From NCBI GenBank assembly GCA_009869945.1, contig WIXG01000165.1, positions 1 to 64,000 of the forward strand: a stretch of 64,000 nt of DNA. The letters run 5' to 3'. The position numbers were made by a program, and so were the translations under genes. Positions 1 through 12,157 of the stretch are shown in pieces (the stretch's first letter is position 1; each line of letters starts with the position of its first letter). The notes below the pieces were generated by a model. The model was not told the origin of the DNA, did no database searches, and was given only the letters and a program-made list of their open reading frames with translations. This DNA comes from Mesaphorura yosii (Eukaryota; Arthropoda; Collembola; Poduromorpha; Tullbergiidae).

Positions 1-1445
1 ATTTCGACAATTTGTATTTCATGTAAACATCAAATTCGACAATTTGCATTAATTTTCCCGATCCCGAATTCGACAATGTGCGTTTCGACAAATCGCGTGT
101 ATACCGTGTAGAACGATTGCCGGCAGACAAAGGCAGCAATCAGCAATGCTGCAGAAACATATTTTGCAAGTGTGGGGACGATTTTGAAAGGTGAAGCAAG
201 TCGAGGAAGCTATTTAGAGCAGGAAGGAAGTAATAACCGTCACTTCACAACGAAACTCATTTAGCGCTACTCGAAGCAAAGCACTTTCACTGCAGACGAA
301 AGGCTTAAGGCCCAGATTCGAGATTGGTCCTAAAAACCAAGGCGGAGAGTCAAGTCGTAGTCGAGTATCTTTATGACTTAATTCTGGATCGGCAACTCGC
401 ATTGTATGTATATGTGTGTTGGACGTGTATTCCTTTGATCTTTCTCCACACATCACAAAACGAAGCCACCGCCAAGCAGCTTCGCTGCAGCGTAATGCAT
501 TGGAAGTAAAGAAAGTTCAAGATTTATGCCACGATTGCTCTGCCTTGAAAGAAACGAAGCCGAAGCGGCAGCAGCAGCGGTAGTGACGCAATTGAGTAAT
601 CCGCTTAGAATAAAAACACAAAGGCCTCGGAGTTTCTTTGCCAATGCCGCCCGTGCGAATGGCAATTGCCAAGAATACAATCTGTTCTTGCGCCTTCGCG
701 CGGCAAGTGAAAGTTTTCTTTGAACTTTCTCCGCCAAAGGTTAAGAAATAACAAAACGAAAGAAGAGGCTTGATTCGAGCCCAAAGAGCCGAAGCCACTT
801 TTACTAAAAGGCCAGACCAGACCAAGTTTTATAATGAAATTAATGCCTGAGAAGAACAAGTACGAAGACATGATAGATTCTTGCTCTACATTCTAATTCT
901 CAACGAGCAAGCGAGCTCTTTTGCCTGTCTTTTCCATTTGCCTTTTACGATGAAACTAACTGAAATTACTGCAACTGCAACCGAGTTGTAGAATTCCTTC
1001 GTGTTGAGATTCAGATTTCTCTAACAAAGAGTAACTTCTCTGAGATGCGTAACAAATCTGTGTTAACCGAACGAATATGATTCGAAAACCAACTTGCCTA
1101 CTTATGCGAGAAGCTAATTTGCACGTAGTGCAGCATAAATCACGCACACTTTACTAAATTGAATTATGATTCGACGCGACGAAGCGGGGCGGGAGAATAT
1201 TCAGAATCCCAATTTTCTGATTCTGTATTAGAATCAGTGAATGAGTTTTCTTCAGTTGAATTTATTTCTTGTGAGGAAAAGTAAAAACAAAGCATGCTCG
1301 AATTTCACAAGAGAGATAAGAAAATACACGGCAACTGCAATCGCAAACGCATTGGTATTTATGGCGATGGAGAATGGAGACCAAAGTTTATGTGCCTGCT
1401 TGCGATAAGTCATAAACTGATCCAAAAATGTTGTTGTCTTTTCAG
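1..1445. other. Non-coding: upstream sequence or intron of the CUB gene
   Basis: No open frame here joins convincingly to the first recognised CUB exon at 1446, which is preceded by a good acceptor (TTGTCTTTTCAG). That exon starts in mid-domain, so the gene must have earlier exons, most likely left of the window; this stretch would then be intron. The first 91 bases carry four copies of TTCGACAA (at 3, 35, 69 and 84). Nothing else stands out. Confidence 0.5.
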
Positions 1446-4400
1446 ATCATGTTTGACTCCATAAACATTGGCCACTACAGCTCGTCGATGTTGGACGGAT
1501 GCCCGGAAGGTTCTTTACAGGTACGCACAGTTTTGCATGCCTGGAAATGCAGAACTAAACACCTGCACACTCCACGTAATTTGATTAGCAGCGAATTAAT
1601 TTCCTTTTCACCGTTTAACGACGAGCGAAATTCGTTAAATGTGCGTCAAACGACGCGGACTGCGAACCTGGATCGTGAACATGGTCCCATTTACTTACAC
1701 CTACGTGCCTGAGAAGATTCTCCAATAAATTCCAGCAATTATATTTTATGTTACAATATTACTCTTCATCTCGCGCCCGGTGGGAATTGCTGCAGTGCAT
1801 GACGATCGCTTGCATGCAGGCTCCACTCCAAACTCACTTTTCTTGCACTGCACTGTGACGAAGAGCTGAGCTGAGCTCCACTTTCGTGCAGCGGCAGCTT
1901 TTTATCCCAACATTTGTTAAATGAATCCCATCAGACAGGCAGGCAGCCGGACCATCGACCTCAGTGAAAAAGTTTGCGGGCATGCATGTCCCAACTCGAA
2001 CCCTACAATATTTCTTGGCTTGTACTCGCTCGGTGAACGGCCAGCCAAGACCAGAACTGTACTACTTTCCAAATTCTATCAGCATTCCCACACTTTCTCC
2101 ATTCAATTCACAAACTTTCTCCACCTTTTCACCGTAACTCCTCTGGCCATAAAGTTCGATAACTTTGGATCTGGGCACAAGACGCACTGTGCTTCTTTCG
2201 TGTGTGCGAGTAAAGTAAACATTTCCCGGTTCGAGATAAAAAAATCCCTGTCATGTTTACGTTGTTTTGCGTCTTGCTTGCTCGAATCTTGAGTCTTGGC
2301 CAGACTCAATTGAGAAATTCCATGCTATGAAGCCATTAACGAGAAGCTGGAATCGCTCATGTTGCTGGTGTAACAATTTATGCCATAACGCAATCAAGTC
2401 AAGCGAATAGCGAAGGCGATTGCGATATTGCGAAATTGCTATTCTCCAAATATTACACGTTGGAGAATTTCTTGCGCCAACGCCAAGTTTTTATGCCTGA
2501 AATGATTTATATTTTACTGTTTCATATTGCAGGTCGCCGAAATCAGCCGGCCAGTGACAGGCGGAAGTTGGTGTGGGTCCGGGTCGGGGCTGTCAGTGTA
2601 CTACAGCGAAATGAGTGCGATTGCACTCACACTGAGCATCGGCGGAGGCGGAAAACTGCTCGCAGTTCCGAGTTCGAAGACGAAAACGTCACAGAAGGCT
2701 GCGAATGGCACGTTTTCTGCGTACGGGTACACGTTAAATGAGACCAGCGAAATCGCCGCCACGCCTTCCCAGAACCCCATCCTAACCAGCGCACGAGGAG
2801 AGATGACTGTCATCAGCGGCGGCAGCAGTGCGCAGCCGTCCGCGCTCGAGTTTGACTTCAAAATTCGATACAAATTCATACCAAAGTCACTGGCCGTTGT
2901 CCGTTACGGGCTCCCGAACGCCCCTATCGAGCGCGGTGAACTTGTTCCTGGCACTTATTGCTCACGTGTGCTCGATTCATGCCACCGGAAGCGGTGTAAG
3001 ATTCAGTCGCCAAACTATCCGGGGCTCTACCCGCGAAACGTGTCTTGCTACTTCACGATAAGACAAAGGTAATTTACGTAAAAAAAAACCATTCTTTGCA
3101 CTTTTTCATTGTCAATTTACTCTGCAGGGAGATTCCGCCGTGCAAGAAAGTACTGATCCAAGTTATTCAGCTGAAGCCGCACAAAGTTCAACTGCGCTCC
3201 ATCCCGAGCGCTGGAAGACTGTCGCCTGGTCTCGTCCCGGCGTCCACGCTACAAGACCCAACCGCGTCTATGCACGACTCCTTTCTCGCATGGGAGGACT
3301 GCGCCGCCGGGAATCGCGACGGACTCATAATATATGATGGGACAACGACAGACGATCCCGTCCTCCTTAAAATATGTGGTGGCTCCTACATTCCACCGAT
3401 CACGTCCTCCGGCGCTGGACTCCTGATCGCATTCCACTCGACGCCTTTTGGCAATCCTCTGGAGCCCAAACCACCAGCGCCTTACCCGACGCCCCTCCGA
3501 GGGTTTGAGTTGGACGTCGACGTGGTAGTCGTGGACTCATTAAGTGCGGACTACTCGAACCACAAAAATTGCACATTTTACGTAAGTACAAAAGCAAGTG
3601 TCTAAATTACTAGATTTACCCGTAAACATTGCACAATGCGCGGAAGAACAAAATTGGACTGATATCAGACACTTGAGAAAAGCACTCCACGTAGTACGGT
3701 CAAAGAAACCAATTGGTTTTGGAATACAATGATAAAACGCGATACTCGATAGCGATAACAATTCTTTTCATTTCAATTCGCAGCGAAGGAGCTCAAGAGC
3801 TCTGACTGGCTTGACACTAATAAGAAGCAGAAGAAACAGAATAGTATTTCCTACTCGCACCTTTTCAATTCAGGGAAGAATCGTGCGGGCGGGCGCAGTG
3901 CACAGGGAATTTAGTGACATGTTGTAGGAGAAAGTTTGTCTTCTACACTGCAAGAGAATGAAGAAAGAAAGAAGATATTTTACAACTTCAATTCAATAAA
4001 ATTTTCACACTTTTATTATTTGTACGCGGAGAAAACGAACGAGAGTGAACTATTTCCTTATACATGCGAACGACGACAAAGAAAACCGGCGCTCCGAGAC
4101 AATTCACAGCGGGCATAATAGAAATTGTTACGAAACAAGACACACGAAACGCAGACACGCGACAGAGTCGAGAAGAGAACAATAAGATCCTCATCTCCTG
4201 AGAACAGGGCTTTTCTTTCAACTTTTCCTACCTTATTCATACTCTTTCTAGTAATTTAACACTTTATCATACACGATACACACTTTTACGTAACGTCTAG
4301 TTTGTAATTCCTAAATTGCAGTTTACGAGCCAGAAGGCGAACGATGGAGACACCGTCACGGGTCCAGACGACGGCCTATTCTCGTACACGAAATACCACG

Positions 4401-7400
4401 CACAGGAGTTCGGAGGAAACTGGATTGCTGGTAAAATGGGCTCCGTGAAGAGCCCCCGACACACTCTGCCACCCAACACGACTTGCCGCTACGAATTCCG
4501 GGGCTCGAAACACGAAAATGTGTGGATTTACTTCGTGTCGTACCGGCGCGTGCTCATTAAAGTAAGTACAAGCACGCTTTAGGACGTCACATTCACGCCT
4601 TGTTGGGCAAGAATGTAATACTAATTACTAATTGAATCGAGTGAATTTGAATATTCTCATTCGGCATTCACAGGACTCGAAGGAGGTTGATGGGAACTGC
4701 ACCACCCGGCTGCGGATCCTGGACGGGCTCGACTCGCGGAACGAAGTGCGGCTCGCCACGTACTGCGATAATGAACTGCCAAAGCTCTGTGATCACCGAA
4801 CGCTCGAGAACGAGACGCGAGTCGTTCGTGCTTGCACTATAAATGAATCCTTCATATCCGCCGGCTCAAGACTCATCGTGGAACAGCAATTCCTTGAGGT
4901 ACAGTTACGACTGCGATTATTGCGTGTGGCTGTGCTGTGACAGTTGCATTATGGCAGGTCGTAAATGACACTCTTCATCCGCCTTCATAATCGTAGCTGT
5001 GGCGTGGCGTTGGCAATATCAATAATAATCTTCTCCATTCACCCGATCTGAGGATTGAACGAATATTTCCCAGCCAAATGCGTACTTTGCGTCGCATGTC
5101 GTGCGTGTACACGTGCAGCCAACGCAACCAGATTGCATTTAATATTTGATGTGTTTGTGGTTTCCTGGATAATTTGACTTTGACTCTTCTGTCTTCTCTT
5201 CTCCTTTTAACATTCCCATTATGTTGAACCAGCACTTTTGTCATAATGCAGGTCGTAAATTGCTTTCTCCATTAACGCAACGCTATGCTACCATGCTGTT
5301 CGATGTGGTTAAGATGCAAAAAGCAAATTCAATATGCCATGCACTGGCTTGAAACCCGAAATCGAACCGCCGAGCAGCGTCTTTGTGTCTCGTCGCGTGC
5401 CGGTGAATGCGTGCCAATGCTATAAGCGAGAGAAAGCCAGGAAATCATTTTGGTTTGCCTTCTGCTTGCGGCCTTCATGATTTGCATTTGTGAAAATGAT
5501 GGGCCTTCATTTCTTGTGTAAGTATTCGGCAAGCACTGAATGAAATTGCATTTTAATAGGCAGGCAAGGCACGAGATTCAGAGCCTTGCCTTGTCTTGGC
5601 AGAATAGAAAAGCAATAACATTGAGAGTGCCAATAAAATTGATTAATTCTGTGTACGAAGGCTGGCGATATCACAACGAAAATCTTAATTTATGGGATCA
5701 GAATTCACGACGAACAGAAAGAAGTAGCAAAGTGTTGGAGTGTAGAATCAATATTTTATTCTTGTCCTGAAGAATATGATTTTAAATTAGCTGATAAAAA
5801 GAGGAATTTATTGCTTGCTTGCTGCTGCTACACGAAGGAAGCGCTAAACCTAAACCTCGCTTTATCTCCAACAAAGAATGTTAATCAAGCAGACGCAGCG
5901 CCGCATATAGCTGTAAATCAATAAGTTTACCTTGCGTCTGGTGGGGAGATCAAAGACAAAGCACAGATTAGGAATTCCATATATTTCCATATATTCCGAT
6001 AGATGTTTCCATATATTTTGGTGGCGCACGCAGAATTCCGGTCGTGCTGATAATAATTATGTATCCAGGCTTCCAGGCACGTCTTTGTTGGTCTCCATCA
6101 TCTGCGCTCACTCTTTCCATGCATTGCATTGCCTTGCCCTGGATCGTATACAGTTTTACATGCCCAAGGGTGCAGTTTTAGTTTACACGCACATTTATTA
6201 TCGACGTCGACACTCGGCTTGAAGAAGGTATTTGTTCAGTTTTGCATTCTGCTGTTAAGGATCATCCTAAAGAGAAAGCGAATTCGATTCGGAAGATGGA
6301 ATCCAGAAAATCCAGATGATAATGAGCACGAAAGACGAAATACGAAGAGTTTATCCACAATTTCCAGTTTTCACTATCCACGGCTTCAGGATTGCCACTG
6401 CCGCTTATACGCGTGACGCGTCTGAGTAAACAAAAGCACGGAAGAATGGATTAGGATGAGATCCGCAAAAGCAATAGCAAATAGCAATAAGAATTCTTCA
6501 TCCGGTTCCATCATCGCGCCTCGCCGCCTCGACTATTATGTAAATAGTAAATGACTGCCATTTCTTGTTTTGTTTTCCTTCGTAGGGGACCGCACTTCGT
6601 CATCTTCATTATCACTTCAACTACGAATTTGTCTCGCGTCACACCGGCGACGGAACTTGTCACAGGCGCTGGCATTCCAGCAAAATGAGGTCACACGGAA
6701 GTTTCCGCACGACGGACAACGTGTTCGACTTTGGGCGTGGAGGACGGCGAAATGTGTCGTGCAGGTACACCATCGTGCTGGGCACGCTCGAGAGTTTTCA
6801 GCTGACGATCAGAAATTCTTCGTTTGGGCAGCGCGGATGCAAGACGGTGATCGATTTGGAGACCGGGCGCTATACTTGCCAGTACGACAACGTGCCATCG
6901 ACGTTCTACGGCCGGGCAGGCGGCCCACGCGGCCACTCCAAATCAGAAATGCGGCTGTACGAGTACATTTGGCCTTCCGCAAACGCGACCGCACACGAAC
7001 ACTGCATTTGTGGGAATATTTCCGGGCAAACCTTCCTCTTTCTGGGGAGAAAGGTCGAGTTTGTGTTTACGGTCGAGAACATGAAGAGCGACGAGAGTTA
7101 CGAGAACTTCTTCGTCGAGTTTGATTACCGCGTACATCGAGGAGGAGGATGCCGACCTGACAACCATCACGAGATGAAGAAACGTATGGGCGGGATTATT
7201 GCTCTGGACAGCACGTTCGTCCGTGGCGTCCGTGATCGAGTGCCGACGTGCGACACGTACCCGTGGCTCCTGCAGGGGACAGACTCGCATTCCCTGTACT
7301 TGCGAATTCCCGGATTTGCAATGATGGAAGAGCGAAGTGTGGGCGCAGGCAACAAAACGAGTGACTACGGACTTCAGCTTCCTCTGCCTCCGCCGCTCGA

Positions 7401-8507
7401 ACGACCGTGCCCGACGACGAAAAACAGAATTTTTATATACGACGGTGAAAATAAGCTGGTGCAGAAAATATGTCCGTCTTCATATCAAATCGGGTCGGGG
7501 ACGACCGGCTCCACGTCCGGCGGTGCGGCCGGCAGGAAACTGGGCCAGACTGTCGAAATCTACTCGAGCGACTTCCACCAATTTAATTCACCGCTGTACT
7601 CTTCGCCGCTCAAGTCCACATTTGTGATAGAGTTCGTAGGACGCGAGTTGGGCTCGTACCGCATTCACTGGCTGGAGGTCATGTCGGCCAGGATGAAAAT
7701 CGCTCTGCAAACGATGGAGCGAGACGAGCGTCGTATGGGCGAAGCGGCGAAGGCTGCGGCTGGTGCTGCAGGCGGAGCGACGACAAATGTCGTAGGAAAC
7801 ACGACGCTGATGCTCGACAAGAAAGTCATTCTTGAGGACCCGTTGTTCAAATCCATGTTTGAAAACGGGGAGACTGTGACCACTGTCGGAGGGGATGGAA
7901 TGGGGAATTTCGTGCACCTCGTCGGTGGTTCAGCGACAATCTCAGAGACGATTGCTCCCTGCCCTTTCTATTGTCCCGAATTGAACGCGTGCATTAACGA
8001 AAAACTTTGGTGCGATGGTGAGTGAAAAGAATTACGGAATCTCACTTAAAATACTTGGAACTTTGGTTGCTTTTGCTAATTATACTCAATCTTCTTTGTC
8101 GCAGGTGAAACTCATTGTCCGATAAGTGAAGCAGATGAGAAATCGTGCGATTCCTTCTGGTTAACTGTCCGTCAGCTGATGTCGCCGACTGTCTACATTC
8201 CAATTGCTGCAGGTGAGCGAATTTCCAAACTAAGCATAATAAAAATGCAATGACATTGACTAAACGAAAGTTTCTAACGTATTTCCATTGTATTTCCTGC
8301 CCCGCAGCTGTCGTGAGCGCAATAATTTGCTGTATGCTAGTCCTGACCTGTCTGGGGCTCAAGAGACTGATCATTGTCAAAACGACGAGTAGCCTCCAAC
8401 GTCATCAGCAGCGGGGAGGTGTTGACAGCAGCGGCCGGAGAATTGATCCAGGCAGACGAGGAGTCCCAAGAGATTTTCTCATTGATCCTCGTGACCCCAA
8501 TTCTTGA
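1446..8507 (+). CDS. Multi-CUB / LDLa single-pass membrane protein (5' partial)
   Basis: Coding exons 1446-1520, 2533-3068, 3128-3581, 4322-4561, 4674-4898, 6586-8017, 8105-8212 and 8308-8507 join with matching phases (0,0,2,0,0,0,1,1) and GT-AG sites, giving 1,089 residues in the window. Repeated CUB features are visible: C..SPNYPGLYP near 2990-3040, WEDCAAGNRDGLIIYDG near 3290-3340, then KSPRHTLPPNTTCRYEF, and later CDTYPW blocks. An LDL-receptor class A module (CPFYCPELNACINEKLWCDG, split by the 8018-8104 intron) is followed by one hydrophobic span (IPIAAAVVSAIICCMLVLTC) and a short basic cytoplasmic tail. There are many N-x-S/T sites. CUB-CUB-LDLa-TM order is known from Neto-type co-receptors, but the extra CUB domains make it closer to uncharacterised insect CUB proteins. 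The likely role is cell-surface ligand or receptor binding (inference). The N-terminus and signal peptide are outside the window. Confidence 0.88.
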
Positions 8508-8561
8508 TATGATCCCCATTCTGTTGAGTACATTCGGATCGATAGAGAAACAACCGTGTAG
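8508..8561 (+). other. In-frame 17-codon extension after the CUB-gene TGA, ending in a PDZ ligand
   Basis: Directly after the TGA at 8505-8507 the same frame stays open for 17 codons to a TAG at 8559-8561. It reads YDPHSVEYIRIDRETTV. The last four residues, ETTV, fit a class I PDZ-binding C-terminus (x-S/T-x-V), which suits a single-pass receptor. It could be stop-codon readthrough, a recent nonsense change, a sequencing error, or chance. Confidence 0.4.
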
Positions 8562-9330
8562 TAGCTCCAGTTTCAGTGCTCCAGTTCCACTGAAGCCATT
8601 CATTCAGCCGACCATGCACGGACAATACTGGAGCACTCCTGTCAGAATTTCTATTCATCAGCTTAGCAGAAGAATCACGTTAAAATGCATGCTAGCATAT
8701 TTGTAATTGTAATGCATGAAAGCATGATGTTGGACAAGGAAAAGATAGGTCCGTTAACTCAACAGAATGGGATTAATGGAGAGGATGTGCAGGGCAGAAG
8801 GGAGGTGGAGAAGAGAATACAATGAAATGGAAGTGTACAACTAAATTGTGCCAAATTAACTGTATTAAACTGCCTACTGCAGTTGTAAGTCTGACAACTA
8901 AACTACTAATTGCCCGAATAATTTCCACGTAATGTTACAGATTGTTACTAGAAACCTGAGAACGCTGATAATACAAGGACATTGTCACTTTGTCAAGTTT
9001 TAGTCGTGACCTGAAATGAAATAGAACTGTACTGTAGCTGATAAGTTTAGAGCAGTCTCGTTCTTTGTAAACTGTTGTATTGGTAAGATGAGAATTCCTT
9101 ATCAGAAACCGTAAACTGCCAAAAGCTGCACCTTCAGCGTTCAGCCTGGCCACTGCCGCCACCAAAAATAACTTGAAATAACTTGTTGAGGTTAAATATA
9201 TTAAGTAAGTACTTGTTGCTCACTTTGTACTAACCACAAACCCAGTAAAACTTACTTTATTTCAGTCTTAGTTAAGTTTTGGATTAATTTTAGATTTTGT
9301 ACTTAATGAAAGGAATAAAGTAAATAAAGG
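8562..9330 (+). other. 3' UTR of the CUB gene with tandem poly(A) signals
   Basis: AT-rich sequence without a supported exon. Two AATAAA hexamers at 9314-9319 and 9323-9328 are the most likely end of the CUB transcript. A TTTATT at 9256-9261 is an AATAAA on the other strand and may serve the convergent zinc-finger gene, so the two 3' ends may overlap by roughly 100 nt (inference). Confidence 0.5.
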
Positions 9331-9681
9331 TATTGAACCTTGATACTGAAACTCGAATCGTAACACGGCAAAAGAAAAGCTCATGCTTACGTTATGAAAT
9401 ATGAACTCGAAATCGAAAAGTAGGAACTCCTTAACGTTAAAATGTATGCTTGCATCTAAACTTGTACTTTAACCCTGAAAAGGCACTTAAATTATATAGA
9501 TGGTTGACTGACGTTAGCTTGCTTGAAGTATCTTCACTCCTCTTCCTCCACTTTCTTGGTTTGGTTTATGGTATCTCCTGCCTATTAACACAAGAAGTAA
9601 TGCATTTAGCCATTGTTCCGTAGTTCAGTGCAATGTTCAGCAGGTCAGGGCCTTGACCTCTGCTGTACATACCTTTGGGAC

Positions 9682-10125
9682 TTATTTAGGAACTCCACAC
9701 CTGAAGCAAGTGTCACGTCTTGCAAAGTTGTTGGCATTGCACGATGGACACGGCCAGTCTCCATCACGAGGAGGAGGACCTCCTCCTCCGCCACTGTAGC
9801 CGCCACCGCGACCACCTCCATAGCCACCGCCCCCGCCACGTCCACCTCCTGAAACATAATCACAATTAGTCTAGGATTCCGAATAAACGAATACACATTA
9901 TACTTTTAATTCTGAAAACTGCAAACGAATTGATCAAATTGACTTACCATAGCCTCCACCACCACCACCGTAGCCTCCTCTTCCAGATCCACCTCCGCCT
10001 CCAGCCTTGGGCAGATGGCAACTGAAACACTCGGTCCGGAATCCAAAGTTACTTTTGCCACAGCCTTCTGGCGGATCACAGATCCAATCCCCTTCACGTG
10101 AACGACTTCCTCCTCCGTACGACAT
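9682..10125 (-). CDS. Glycine-rich protein with two RanBP2-type zinc fingers
   Basis: Two coding exons, 9948-10125 and 9682-9848 (phase 1 junction), encode 114 residues. The first finger reads GDWICDPPEGCGKSNFGFRT followed by ECFSC; the second reads GDWPCPSCNANNFARRDTCF followed by RC. Both fit W-x-C-x(n)-C-x3-N-x6-C-x2-C, the family that binds single-stranded RNA in ZRANB2 and FUS/TAF15-type proteins. Finger one has five residues between its first cysteines, longer than the usual two to four. A glycine-rich linker of about 50 residues with GGYGGG and GRGGGG repeats separates them, similar to RGG/GYG segments. There is no RRM, so it is not a full FUS/cabeza homologue. Probable nuclear RNA-binding protein (inference). 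A donor lies 8 nt past the stop (exon end 9673) with an acceptor giving an exon start at 9581, suggesting a short 3' UTR intron. Confidence 0.85.
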
Positions 10126-10905
10126 CGTGATCTTTTTTACTTGCGACTACTGCCAATTACTTGAATGACAAATCTGGTGCCAGGTGTTCGAGGCAGCTAC
10201 TTTTGGGTCCCAATTAGTTAATTCTTGTTCTTGCTAAACTTCTTGTTGCACTGCACGAACTCCTCAATTTGTCGGACTCCGATCCTGTAATCTCTGACCC
10301 GCTTCGCTTCCTTCAACTCGATGAATGAAATGAAAGGAGGACAAAAGAGTCAAGTCCAGACAAGACGAACCAAGACGAAAGACGCTCATTTCATAAAGCA
10401 TTCACTTGATTTTAGTTCGGATGGACATACGAAGATGTGGCGTACGTCTCTCAATCTAACGTCCGACCACAAAGGATGTAACAACAACGCAGCGTGGCAA
10501 AACAGAGGCAACCTGCATAGAACTGATTAGATAGCAATATGAATAGAATAAAAGGACTTCAGCGTTCGGTGCGGTGGTGGCTTGGAACCCAGAAAAGTTC
10601 TCAATTCTCTTATCAGAACAATTCTGTACAATTCCAGACGCAAGCACAACAAAAATTGAGTGCCAGATAAGAAATGAAGAAATTACGTTGGCAAAATGTG
10701 TTTTTGTGCTGTGCTATCTCATGACCCGATGACTAATTCCTTGCTTCTCTGCTCCTGGCTGATAACGCTCATGAATTACTGACTAAACAACAAATTGGCG
10801 AGTGAGAGCGAAGGTGAATACGAAATACGCGAGTTACGCGTGCGGTATCCTTCGAAGTTGACGAATTTGCCAAATCGACCGGTGCAAGGCTCAAATCATC
10901 TAATT

Positions 10906-11973
10906 ATGATCAATACAAACACGGCGTACTTTAGCAGCCTGCCGGGGGTCTTAAAAGTCGCAACAATCGTAAGTATTCTTATCATTCTGCTAAGTTTAGC
11001 AAACAAAATATTTCTAAATTTCACCTGTGCCTTCGCCTTACAGGTCTTTGTGATTATCTCAATTTCGCTTGGAGGCCATGCTTACGAGAATTCGCTGTAC
11101 AACCTTGCGTACAATATCGACAAGTTCATAAACTTGATTCAACTCTCAGGATTACCTGGACTGGGTCGAGAACGGTTCTTTCTTGCCATTCTGGGAATGG
11201 TCCTAACAATTTCCGTCATTTCACTCTTCAGCCACGCAATGAACGTTGGGCTCCAGTATGACCGAAAACTCAAATTGATGGTGGGTTCGGTTCGAATTCA
11301 ACTTCCAAGTTTCCAAATGCAGTTTGCAGTGCTTCTAAATTCTATCTTGCTTGCAGGATATTGCATATCACGTCTTGGCCGCCGTTTTCTTACTGATTGC
11401 GGGGAGCCTCATCATTGCGTCCTCGAGGAAGATTAACAATGACATATGCCACAAATGGAATTTGGAGACCTCGAAACCTCCGCCTTTCACGCCGCCGACT
11501 CCCAACCCAACTGATGAGCCCGGAACTGGAACGACGGTGACAGATTATCGAACCGAACCACCTGAGTCAACAACAGAATATTCAACTACAACGGAACAAC
11601 CTGAGAGTAATGACACCGACATCACTTTAACGGAATCAGATCCATTGCTGTCGCTTTTGCTAAACACGAAGTTCATCATCCAAGACTTCCAGGGCCCTCG
11701 TGTTGCTTTCTCCGTGCTTGCCGATGAACCCGAATTCAGATGCCAGTACAGGGCTGAGAAGGAAGTGGCTGGCGTAAGTGCTTCTGCGTCTAAACTTGAA
11801 TTGCTTCATCATATACTGAAATACATGAATAATGGACCAAATTTTTGATTTCCCAGACGTTTGCAATTCTTGGCAGTTTGCTCTTCGCCTTCGTCGCCGT
11901 GATCCTCTTCCTGCGGCTGAATTCTCTCCCAGAACCATCGCCCAGTGTGGCAATGCATGACGTGGCGCTTTAG
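10906..11973 (+). CDS. Four-transmembrane (MARVEL-like) protein with Ser/Thr/Pro-rich loop
   Basis: Exons ending at 10968, then 11044-11280, 11357-11773 and 11857-11973, join in phase 0 at GT-AG sites. From the first ATG in frame (10906) the protein has 277 residues. The same frame is open upstream to about 10795 and looks coding (ELRVRYPSKL) but has no ATG, so an upstream exon may supply the start. Four hydrophobic spans are seen: VATIVFVIISISLGG, FFLAILGMVLTISVISLF, VLAAVFLLIAGSLIIAS and FAILGSLLFAFVAVILFL. Between spans 3 and 4 is a long loop rich in T, S, P and E (TPPTPNPTDEPGTGTTVTDY and TEYSTTTEQPE), likely O-glycosylated, and a short region with one Cys. The topology resembles MARVEL proteins but I cannot assign a family member. 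The stop is 185 nt from that of the convergent GPCR. Confidence 0.75.
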
Positions 11974-12157
11974 GCGTAATTCTGCCCTGGCCAGCTCAGA
12001 CTAAAATAACTGTAACATTCCTAGTTTATTTATTGACAAAAACAAAAATCTAAGCGTCTTGCAATTAATGTACAAAATAATCTGTATTAAAAACTAAGCT
12101 AAAAGTTTTTGGCAAACTCAAACATGATTTCCTCGTTCTCTCAATTGTGACAATTTC

